From a virus: a DNA stretch of 41,116 bases. The notes under the pieces are model-generated. The model had not been told where the DNA came from. It did not search any database and saw only the letters and a list, made by a program, of their open reading frames with translations. The stretch lies in the IMG/VR virus record IMGVR_UViG_3300026130_000010, positions 1 to 41,116 of that record. One strand, written 5' to 3'. Shown here one piece after another: positions 1 through 7,290 of this stretch. Within the stretch, counting starts at the first letter, position 1; each line of letters starts with the position of its first letter. Made by a program: the position numbers and the translations under genes.

Positions 1-1
1 A

Positions 2-580
2 ATTAATCGTGTTGATGTTGACTTTATCGATCCAATATTTAATAATGTAGCTGAAATAATGGTCGCTATTGCACTTAACGTAGGCACTGATGGTATTGCA
101 GTACTAGATCCAACTGATGATTCATACAATTCACGTTACGTGGTCATTAAAGATGATCTTTTAGCAAACTCAAACTACGGTCTACAGTTAGATACTGACA
201 GCGAAGACAGCTATCAAGTACAAGCATTTAATTATTTAAAAGCTAACCTGCCTGATAGAATCGCAGAAGAGATAGTACGCATTCCACCTAAAGATGAATT
301 GAAGCAAGCGTTTGATGTTGTAGCATGGACGCAATCAAAAGATCCCTCTATCACTCGTAATATTGTTGAATATCGTAACGAGAACAATGAAGGCGAGTTT
401 GAAGAAGTTGCTATTAGTCGTTTAACGTATCAAGCACTAGAGACAGTAGAAGGCTGGAGAGACATTCGTATTTACGACTGGGAGTTTGAGCAGAACGAAA
501 ATAAACGTCAAATTAAATTGGTTAACGAAGCATTTGTAGAGCAAGTGAAAACTGATCTGGCGAGAGTGATAAATGAGTAG
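2..580 (+). CDS. 53: Baseplate wedge protein, gp53-like (5' end missing)
   Basis: The reading frame is open from base 2, so the true start lies outside the window; the ATG at 59 is internal. The visible 192 residues are acidic and soluble, with no signal peptide or membrane segment. The C-terminal part (WEFEQNENKRQIKL, then a helix ending in LARVIN) resembles the C-terminal tail of gp53-type wedge proteins in T4-like phages, where a patch of Asn/Glu/Lys/Arg precedes a short strand and a final helix. gp53 is a late-added T4 wedge component that helps join wedges around the hub. The position directly before hub and spike genes fits. It overlaps the next gene by 8 nt, which suggests translational coupling. 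The diagnostic N-terminal gp53 region is off the window, so another wedge or tail-completion protein is possible. Confidence 0.5.
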   Translation: MNRVDVDFIDPIFNNVAEIMVAIALNVGTDGIAVLDPTDDSYNSRYVVIKDDLLANSNYGLQLDTDSEDSYQVQAFNYLKANLPDRIAEEIVRIPPKDELKQAFDVVAWTQSKDPSITRNIVEYRNENNEGEFEEVAISRLTYQALETVEGWRDIRIYDWEFEQNENKRQIKLVNEAFVEQVKTDLARVINE

Positions 581-1874
581 TTTGACTAAAGCAGGTGCTT
601 ACAGTCTTAAAGCATTTAAGATTTATAAGCTAGAAGATGATAGCAAAGATCCTATCGACTTAAAAGGTAAAATCGCTGGTTTTACTGTTAACGAGTCTAT
701 GGGTTCTACATACATTTATGGTAGCGCAACTGTTTACGATACTGCTAACACTATTGAGAATTATCCTATCAGTGGTGAAGAAGTACTAGAGATTACATAC
801 GTTGACTTCTTTGGTGATGAGCGCACAGAGAAAATGTTTGTTTATTCTGTGACTAATCATAAACTAGCAAAAGAAGGTAATGATCAATTAATCCAGTATA
901 CACTTAATTACTGTTCACTTGATAAGTTTTACACTGACACTGTGACTGTCGAAAAGTCATACACTGGTACCACATCTGAAATTGCAGAAGTTATTTTTGA
1001 AGAATTCTATCGTGCGGCAGGTGCAGAAAAACCATTTGAAGCAGAAGAGAGTGATAATCTACAGACACTAGTTATACCGTCTTATCGACCAGACGAAGCA
1101 ATGAACTTTCTTAGCAAGCGTTCTGTATCGACTGAAAGCTATTCTTCTTTCTATCGTTTCTTTGAGACACGTGAAGGCTTCTTCTTCACTACACCTGAAT
1201 ATCATGTACGTAAAAGCGAACAATCAAATACACCCCCAGTAAAATACATTTATGATATGCAAGCTGACAGTACGCCCGAGGGTCAAATTCAGCATATGAA
1301 CTCTATCATAGAAGTTGACTTTGGAACACGTGTTGATACAATGAGTGATTTAAAAAGTGGTGGCTATCATCGAAGTGTTGTAGAGCTAGACATATTAAAT
1401 CGCACACCGATATATCGTGAGTATAATCACCACGATGCTATTGATAGCATTCATGCACCAGGCGGTCGTAAGAAAATTAAATTAGCGCATGAAGAATCTT
1501 TTTCTAATAAGCACTTGACAGATGGCCCGACTATTTACGTAATTAAAGACTATCCATCTGAAGGTATGAATACAGGCGTAGGAAATAGCCTAAGAAAGAA
1601 TACCTCTTATGCAGAAACTTACACACGTAAAGTAGCTTATGCATATCATTACATGCAGAACTCTATCAGTGTAAAGATATATGGTAGAACAAAAGGAGTC
1701 AAGCCTGGAGATATCATTGAACTTGATTTGTACAAGTTCCAATTCCAAGTAGGGCAGACTCAATCTAATATTGAGAGATCGGGTAAATATATTGTTGAGA
1801 GTGTTCAGAACATTTTTGACAAAGACGAATATTATCAGACTCTTACAGTAACTAAGGGAGCACTTGGCGCATAA
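573..1874 (+). CDS. 27: Baseplate hub protein, gp27-like
   Basis: This 433-residue protein has the make-up of a gp27/gpD-type hub subunit, the trimeric ring at the centre of the baseplate that joins tail tube to spike. The N-terminal half is beta-rich with an SGEEVLEITYVD strand of the tube-like fold. The middle (about residues 170-215) has a stretch of the form IPSYRPDEAMNFLSKRS followed by an aromatic YRFFETREGFFF segment, typical of gp27/VgrG-type hubs. The C-terminal part (about 360-425) contains GVKPGDIIELDL and GKYIVESVQN, the beta-barrel motif found near the end of such hubs. T4 gp27 is 391 residues. The gene lies immediately before the spike gene, as its partner should, and its TAA shares one base with the next ATG. 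Family membership rests on motif pattern and context. Confidence 0.65.
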   Translation: MSSLTKAGAYSLKAFKIYKLEDDSKDPIDLKGKIAGFTVNESMGSTYIYGSATVYDTANTIENYPISGEEVLEITYVDFFGDERTEKMFVYSVTNHKLAKEGNDQLIQYTLNYCSLDKFYTDTVTVEKSYTGTTSEIAEVIFEEFYRAAGAEKPFEAEESDNLQTLVIPSYRPDEAMNFLSKRSVSTESYSSFYRFFETREGFFFTTPEYHVRKSEQSNTPPVKYIYDMQADSTPEGQIQHMNSIIEVDFGTRVDTMSDLKSGGYHRSVVELDILNRTPIYREYNHHDAIDSIHAPGGRKKIKLAHEESFSNKHLTDGPTIYVIKDYPSEGMNTGVGNSLRKNTSYAETYTRKVAYAYHYMQNSISVKIYGRTKGVKPGDIIELDLYKFQFQVGQTQSNIERSGKYIVESVQNIFDKDEYYQTLTVTKGALGA

Positions 1875-3337
1875 TGTCATTGATTAGTAATCCATTATAT
1901 TTTATTGGCGTTGTAGAAGACAATCGTGATCCCACGAATGCTGGTCGTGTACGTGTACGTGCTTTTGGTGTACACCCACCTGTTACTGGTGACGATACTA
2001 ATGCAAGTCCTAACTATGTACCCACTGAAGACTTACCATGGGCATTGCCTGTAAATGGTACTATGGGTAGTCTACACAATATTCCCGAATTAGGGGAATG
2101 GGTCTTCGGTATGTTTCTTGATGGTCGTGATGCTCAGCATCCGATTATTCTTGGCACTATGCCTGGCTCTAACTTATCAGCGCCAGCGGGTACTGGATTA
2201 GAAGGTGAAGACCCTTATCTCCGTCCAACTAAGTCTGTTGTTGACTCATATGGTAATCTAGCTATTCCGCCTTATATGTCTGGTGAGCAAGCTGAAAAGA
2301 CAGCGGCTATTCTACAATTAGCAGGTAAGAACTATGATGTAGAAACGTCTAACGAAAAGAAGTGGAGCGAGCCTGATGTAATTCCGCCTACTAATAGTCC
2401 AGAGCATACGACTGTATGGCAAGGCAAGTACGCTGGTAACACTATAGCAATTAATGATGCTGGCGATGGCGTCGGTGGCTATATGTTGATCACTCACAAC
2501 ACAGGTACCGTTGTACAGATTGACGATGATGGTAATGTCTTTATTAAATCATTTGGTGATCGCTACGATGTGACAGAAGGTTACGAATATCGTAAAACAA
2601 AAGGCGACACTAACACTAATATTGGACAAGACTATAATTTAAAAATCGAAAACGGTTCAAATAATGTTTGGATCGCTAACGATATGAATATTGAATGTAA
2701 TGATTTTAATATTACTGCCCGTGGTAAAATGCGTGTTAATGTAGCGCAGGGTATCGAAATGAAAGGCGCTAAAGTAAGTGTTGAAGCGCATACAGAAAAT
2801 ATTGATATGGTAGCAACTAAGAAAATGAAAATTGCTACTGGCGAATCATTTACATTAAAAGCCCTTACAGAAATATATGCAGAGTCGATTGAATCTACTA
2901 TCTCTATGCGAAGCTTAAAAGGCATTTATGCAGAATCGCTTGAGGATATTATTTCGATTCGCAGTAATCAGAATATGTTTATTGAATCTACTGATGCTGA
3001 TACACATATTAAGACAAAATCTAATATGAAGTTAACCGCTGTTGATTCATCATTTGATGTGAAAGCAGGTAGCACAGCACTTATTACATCTGGTGGTCAG
3101 ATGGACTTGAATGCTGGTGGTAACGTATACATAGAAGGTCCTGAAGTACGTATGGCAGAAGGTGCTGATACCGCAACAGCCGCTACTGACTCTAACGAAT
3201 CACTAGAGAGTCCAGAGAATGCCGCAGTACCTTCAATGCCAGAACCACCAGGATTGCGTCCACCTAAGACTGGCTTCGGTGGAGTGAGAGCAAATGGTGG
3301 GCCTATCACTGGCGTAGCATCGGATGATGAGGAGTAA
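1874..3337 (+). CDS. 5: Baseplate spike protein, gp5-like, lacking the lysozyme domain
   Basis: This 487-residue protein is predicted to be the trimeric cell-puncturing spike below the hub. Residues 8-100 form an OB-fold of the gp5/VgrG type (FIGVVEDNRDPTNAGRVRVR, then LPWALPV, PELGEWVFGMFLDG and HPIILGTMPG). In T4 gp5 a lysozyme domain follows; here there is only a linker of about 80 residues with no lysozyme-like sequence. Residues about 190-425 are repetitive short strands (VQIDDDGNVFIKSFG, NVWIANDMNIEC, then many alternating hydrophobic repeats), consistent with a triple-stranded beta-helix needle. The last 45 residues are Pro/Gly-rich and probably disordered. No PAAR tip gene (gp5.4-like) was seen nearby. 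The M15 peptidase gene follows after 4 nt with a strong GAGGAG ribosome site. Confidence 0.8.
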   Translation: MSLISNPLYFIGVVEDNRDPTNAGRVRVRAFGVHPPVTGDDTNASPNYVPTEDLPWALPVNGTMGSLHNIPELGEWVFGMFLDGRDAQHPIILGTMPGSNLSAPAGTGLEGEDPYLRPTKSVVDSYGNLAIPPYMSGEQAEKTAAILQLAGKNYDVETSNEKKWSEPDVIPPTNSPEHTTVWQGKYAGNTIAINDAGDGVGGYMLITHNTGTVVQIDDDGNVFIKSFGDRYDVTEGYEYRKTKGDTNTNIGQDYNLKIENGSNNVWIANDMNIECNDFNITARGKMRVNVAQGIEMKGAKVSVEAHTENIDMVATKKMKIATGESFTLKALTEIYAESIESTISMRSLKGIYAESLEDIISIRSNQNMFIESTDADTHIKTKSNMKLTAVDSSFDVKAGSTALITSGGQMDLNAGGNVYIEGPEVRMAEGADTATAATDSNESLESPENAAVPSMPEPPGLRPPKTGFGGVRANGGPITGVASDDEE

Positions 3338-3341
3338 TTAA

Positions 3342-5102
3342 ATGTCTTGTAGTAATACAACACCTCTTGTAAGTAGAGCATCTTCACTGATTCTGACTAC
3401 AGACAGTGAGGTGTTTCTTAACCTAGATTTTCCAAGCGTTGTCTCGGGTGAATTAAATCCAGCGAGTGACTATGATAGTACTCAGTTAGGTAATATCACT
3501 GATGCTATTTCAGCAATTACATCTAATGTTGATTTATCGAATTATCCTACACTAAGCAATAAGCTAAGTCAAACGCCTTTAACGAAAGTTGAGGTTGCTG
3601 ACTTTCTTACGACTACTGGGTTTGATCCTGACATTGCAGAAGAAGACTTGAATAAGTTTATTGAAGATAATGTCATACCACCTCAGACGAAATATGACGC
3701 TAACACTAATTTGCCAGTGTTCACTACTATTTCTATACCGATTGCTAACATTCTAGGTCAACTAGATTTCTATCTTGATCAGAACTTTGGTAAGACTATC
3801 TCTGCTGGCTTCTGTTCTATTCTAGCGAATCCGTTTCAGAATATTATGAAGCTTGTAGCACAGATTGAGATTGCTAAGGGTCTAGTCAATGAGCTATCTA
3901 ACTTTAGTCTAGATGATTTTCTAAGTGGTCTTGCCGCTAAGATTCTTGGTCCACTGAATCAATTAAAAGATATGATTCTCGGCATTGTAGATAGCATTAA
4001 ATCTAATTTAACAAATATGGTTGAGAATGTCAAGAAGAAATTTAATAAAATTGCGAAAGACCTTAAAGCTGGTGCTGCTAAGCTAGAGCGCAAGATTAAT
4101 AAGATGGTTAATGGTATTAAAGATTTCTTCTCTGATTCTTCTACTGCTACTCTTAAAGAGAAACTAGAAAAGCTTATCTCTGGTGCTGCCTCACAGTTTG
4201 AAAAGCTAACTACTGATGCTCTAGCCTTTTTGTTGTTTAGTTTCTGTAAATTAACTGAGGGTATCCAAGACTTTTTGAAGTCGCCTGTAGACGCATTTGC
4301 TGACTTTGTGCAAAGCATTTCAGCCGCTTCACTTGCAGTTGAGAATATGTCTAAAAGCGAAACTCAAAAAGCAGTAGAAGCTGGCGCCGTACGCATTTCA
4401 CAAGAAGACGTTACACAACGTCAAACTCAAATGCGAGAAACGATTAATCAAGTTTATAAAGCTTCACAGTCTGCACAGACTACAGCACAAGTACCATCAA
4501 GAACAGAAGGTAGTATTACACCTACAGAACAACAAACACCTGCGCCTGTTGCAGTTGGTTCACTACCGTATATACCAAGTCGTGAACTAACAGACGATGA
4601 AAGAGATGCGCTAGATGGTATGAATGAAAGCGGTGTACCAGGATTTATTCGCTTTGAGCCATCTGTTCAAAATATGGGCAAGAGCGTTTCAGACGCTAAC
4701 GATGAAGATGGATGGAGACAAGTTGATCCGCTAGTATGGGTCAAGCTACTCAAGATTAAAGCACGTATGGGAGATATGGGTTATCCGCTTGTTATTAACA
4801 GTGCTTATCGATCACCAGATTATAATAAAAATATAGGTGGCGCCAAACAATCAATGCATATGAGTGGTAAAGCAGTTGATGTATCGACTACATTTATGAC
4901 AGAAGCTCAAAAGCAACAATTTATTCGTTATGCAAGTGAAGAGGGTTTCGGTGGCATCGGTGTGTACGCAACATTTGTACACGTTGACCTACGACCAGCT
5001 AGAGTTGGTTGGTATAAGATTAGACTCAATCGAGATATCTACATATCATTACTAAAAGCACATAAGCGTGGTGATTTCGTAGACGGGATTTCTAGAAGTT
5101 AA
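3342..5102 (+). CDS. Virion-associated M15-type zinc peptidase with a long N-terminal structural region
   Basis: This is a 586-residue protein. Residues about 455-575 look like a peptidase M15 (M15A/VanY-like, Peptidase_M15_3 type) domain, a zinc enzyme that cuts peptide cross-bridges of peptidoglycan. Visible signatures are SAYRSPDYNKNIGG (487-500), SMHMSGKAVDV (504-514), and FVHVDLR (545-551). Predicted zinc ligands are His506, Asp513 and His547. The N-terminal region has a conserved-looking structural part, then a Lys-rich helical section (about 204-290) that may form coiled coil or touch membrane or DNA, then a Gln/Thr/Pro-rich linker (about 365-410). There is no signal peptide. It sits between the spike gene and gp25, so it is probably carried in the baseplate or tail and cuts the wall during injection, replacing the missing gp5 lysozyme. 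The catalytic assignment is by motif; the virion location is inferred. Confidence 0.8.
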   Translation: MSCSNTTPLVSRASSLILTTDSEVFLNLDFPSVVSGELNPASDYDSTQLGNITDAISAITSNVDLSNYPTLSNKLSQTPLTKVEVADFLTTTGFDPDIAEEDLNKFIEDNVIPPQTKYDANTNLPVFTTISIPIANILGQLDFYLDQNFGKTISAGFCSILANPFQNIMKLVAQIEIAKGLVNELSNFSLDDFLSGLAAKILGPLNQLKDMILGIVDSIKSNLTNMVENVKKKFNKIAKDLKAGAAKLERKINKMVNGIKDFFSDSSTATLKEKLEKLISGAASQFEKLTTDALAFLLFSFCKLTEGIQDFLKSPVDAFADFVQSISAASLAVENMSKSETQKAVEAGAVRISQEDVTQRQTQMRETINQVYKASQSAQTTAQVPSRTEGSITPTEQQTPAPVAVGSLPYIPSRELTDDERDALDGMNESGVPGFIRFEPSVQNMGKSVSDANDEDGWRQVDPLVWVKLLKIKARMGDMGYPLVINSAYRSPDYNKNIGGAKQSMHMSGKAVDVSTTFMTEAQKQQFIRYASEEGFGGIGVYATFVHVDLRPARVGWYKIRLNRDIYISLLKAHKRGDFVDGISRS

Positions 5103-5128
5103 CATAAATACAAATAAAAGGTTTGCAG

Positions 5129-5539
5129 ATGGCCAGAGTAACACCTCTAAGATCAATACCAGAATTGTATTCTGATTTTCACAAAGACTTGACACTGAAT
5201 CCAGTGAGCAATGATTTAGCACGTAAGCGCAATGAAGAGGCTGTGAAAGAGTCTATCAAAAACTTGATTCTCACAAATAAGGGTGAGCGCAAGTTTCAGC
5301 CTTATCTAGGTAGTGATGTTCAAAACTATTTGTTTGAAAATATCACGCCTGATATTATACTCGTTATTGAAGAAAACATCAAGTCTTTAATTAGTCAATA
5401 TGAGCCGAGAGCTAATGTGATTGAAGTTGTTGCACAGGCAGCCGCAGACGATAACTATGTAGATATCACCATTGTGTTCAACGTAATAAATAGTGAGACA
5501 CCAGTTACATTTACCACGACTCTAAGTAGGATCAGATAA
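5129..5539 (+). CDS. 25: Baseplate wedge protein gp25-like (GPW/gp25 family)
   Basis: The 136-residue protein is the size of T4 gp25 (132). The central segment (about residues 33-70), with AVKESIKNLILTNKGERKFQ followed by PYLGSDVQNYLFE, is the hallmark of the GPW/gp25 family: a helix, the loop carrying a conserved GER, and a P..G helix. The C-terminal half (EPRANVIEV...VDITIVFNV) is the expected beta-strand pair. gp25 is the wedge component that contacts the first sheath ring and acts with gp6 as the sheath-contraction core. I chose the ATG at 5129 over the in-frame TTG at 5123 because AAAGG lies about 7 nt upstream of the ATG. The stop overlaps the gp6 ATG by one base. Base use matches its neighbours. 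Confidence 0.9.
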   Translation: MARVTPLRSIPELYSDFHKDLTLNPVSNDLARKRNEEAVKESIKNLILTNKGERKFQPYLGSDVQNYLFENITPDIILVIEENIKSLISQYEPRANVIEVVAQAAADDNYVDITIVFNVINSETPVTFTTTLSRIR

Positions 5540-7290
5540 TGTCAGATATTAAGCCTATCAATGAACTTGACTTCTTTGAAGTAAAGGACTCGCTAAAAGA
5601 GTTTCTAAGAAATCAAGACCAATTCAAAGACTATGACTTTGAAGGCTCTAACATGAATGTACTGCTAGACGTTCTAGCATACAATACATTCTATAATCAG
5701 TTTTACAACAACATGGCTATCAGCGAAATGTTTCTTGATAGCGCACAGTTGCGTAATAGCGTTATTAGCCACGCAAAAGAATTGAACTACTTGCCTCGAA
5801 GCGTTAAATCTGCCGCACTTAATGCAACTATTCGCATTGTGTCTAATCAGGCAGATTCATCTTTCGTGATCCCAAAGAACTTCAAAATCAATGCTCGCTG
5901 TGGTAGCAAGACTTACACATTCTTGACTGATAAGCAGTACATCGCTACACGTGTTAGTGGTAACGTGTTTGAAGCAAGTGTACGTCTTAACGAAGGTCGT
6001 CTTGTAACTGAAATTGTAGATATCAATGATCCTATTCTAAGCAATTCAGATATTGACACTGACTCAATTGAAGTGTTTGTAAACGATGTTCAATACAAGT
6101 TTATGACTGATATCTTCGGTGTTGATGAAACAGCACAAGTATTCTATCTAGAACCAGAAGAGAATGGTCGCTACAGTCTACAGTTTGGCGACAACCAGTT
6201 TGGTTATCAGCCTACACAGACAGACGTAATTAGAGCAGTGTATCGTATCTCTCACGGTGAAGAAGCAAACGGTATTAATAGTTTCAATGCAGCGAATCAA
6301 AACTATGGTGGCGCAAGCTCTATGGTCGTGATCCCAGTTGGCACTTCTGCTGGTGGTGCTGATGCAGAGAGTATTGAGCGTATTCGTAAGTATGCACCAA
6401 AAGCGTTGCAAGTACAAGAGCGTGCCGTAACACGTACTGACTATGAAGTACTATTGAAACAGCGTTTCCCTGAAATTGAAGCTATCTCTGTATATGGGGG
6501 TGACGAAGTTGTACCACCTCTATACGGTCGTGCAATTATCTCTGTTGACGTTAAAGGACTACAAGGCGCAGGTCAGTCGCAAATTGATGAATATCGTGAG
6601 TACATTTCTGATAAGACTCCGCTTGCTATTGAGCCAGTCTTTGTACCTGCTAAATTCCTGTACGTGAAAGCTGATGTATCAATCAACTACAACAGACGTT
6701 TGACTGCTAAGCCTGTGTCTCAGCTAGTAACAGAAGCTAAGGCAACAATTCGCAACTATTTTGATAGCAACAATCTAAACGACTTTAACTCTAAGTTGCG
6801 TATTTCTCGCTTGGCATCTGCTGTAGATGATTCTGAACAAGCATTTAATAATACAAGCGTATCACTAATACCATACGTTGTATATGAGCCTGTACTAGGT
6901 GTTGTAGAGACACCATATTTTGACTTCACGAATGAACTAGAGCAACCATATGTGTTTGATGAAACTAAAGGCTTTGAAAACTATGTACCATGCATAACTA
7001 GTTCAGTATTCAGCTTGAGCGGTGAAGATGTAACAATGATGGACGATGGTCAAGGTAACATTTATGCAATCACTGCTAAAGTAACTGCTAAGTCTGTCTT
7101 TAGAAAGAATATTGGTACTGTAGATTATGCAACAGGCGCAGTGCGTTTGTCAAGCATTGTAATCGATTCATATGTTGGTACAGGTATCGAAATCTATGCA
7201 AGAACCGTAGACAAGAACATTTACAGTCGTAGAGATAAGATTCTTTCTCTACTTGATAAAGATATTTCAGTAAGCGTGGTAGCAGAGTAA
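5539..7290 (+). CDS. 6: Baseplate wedge protein gp6-like (baseplate J-like)
   Basis: The 583-residue protein begins with the gp6 N-terminal signature: a short acidic helix, then DFEGSNMNVLLDVLAYNTFY and an AISEMFLDSAQLRNSVISHA helix followed by KELNYLPRS (residues about 34-95). This is the helical region that makes the gp6 dimer around the baseplate ring. Residues about 195-270 contain the LQFGDNQFG motif and the glycine-rich loop typical of baseplate J/gp6 proteins. Residues about 275-320 carry the AESIERIRKYAPKALQVQER and AVTRTDYEVL motifs diagnostic of the J-like core. T4 gp6 is 660 residues. gp6 dimers form the inner continuous ring and bind gp25, gp53 and gp7, all of which are predicted here. 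The start overlaps the preceding stop as TAATG. Confidence 0.92.
   Translation: MSDIKPINELDFFEVKDSLKEFLRNQDQFKDYDFEGSNMNVLLDVLAYNTFYNQFYNNMAISEMFLDSAQLRNSVISHAKELNYLPRSVKSAALNATIRIVSNQADSSFVIPKNFKINARCGSKTYTFLTDKQYIATRVSGNVFEASVRLNEGRLVTEIVDINDPILSNSDIDTDSIEVFVNDVQYKFMTDIFGVDETAQVFYLEPEENGRYSLQFGDNQFGYQPTQTDVIRAVYRISHGEEANGINSFNAANQNYGGASSMVVIPVGTSAGGADAESIERIRKYAPKALQVQERAVTRTDYEVLLKQRFPEIEAISVYGGDEVVPPLYGRAIISVDVKGLQGAGQSQIDEYREYISDKTPLAIEPVFVPAKFLYVKADVSINYNRRLTAKPVSQLVTEAKATIRNYFDSNNLNDFNSKLRISRLASAVDDSEQAFNNTSVSLIPYVVYEPVLGVVETPYFDFTNELEQPYVFDETKGFENYVPCITSSVFSLSGEDVTMMDDGQGNIYAITAKVTAKSVFRKNIGTVDYATGAVRLSSIVIDSYVGTGIEIYARTVDKNIYSRRDKILSLLDKDISVSVVAE

Noticed and set aside
1590-4318. Open frames of about 96-119 codons on the - strand within the hub, spike and M15 genes
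   Set aside because: Each lies wholly inside a well-supported + strand gene and has no independent signal.
5103-5110. CATAAATA as a late promoter for gp25
   Set aside because: One mismatch, and only 18 nt from the ATG, so the transcript would start about at or inside the ribosome site.
5123-5128. TTG start for the gp25 gene
   Set aside because: The ATG at 5129 has AAAGG at the right distance, and gp25 proteins do not need the extra residues.
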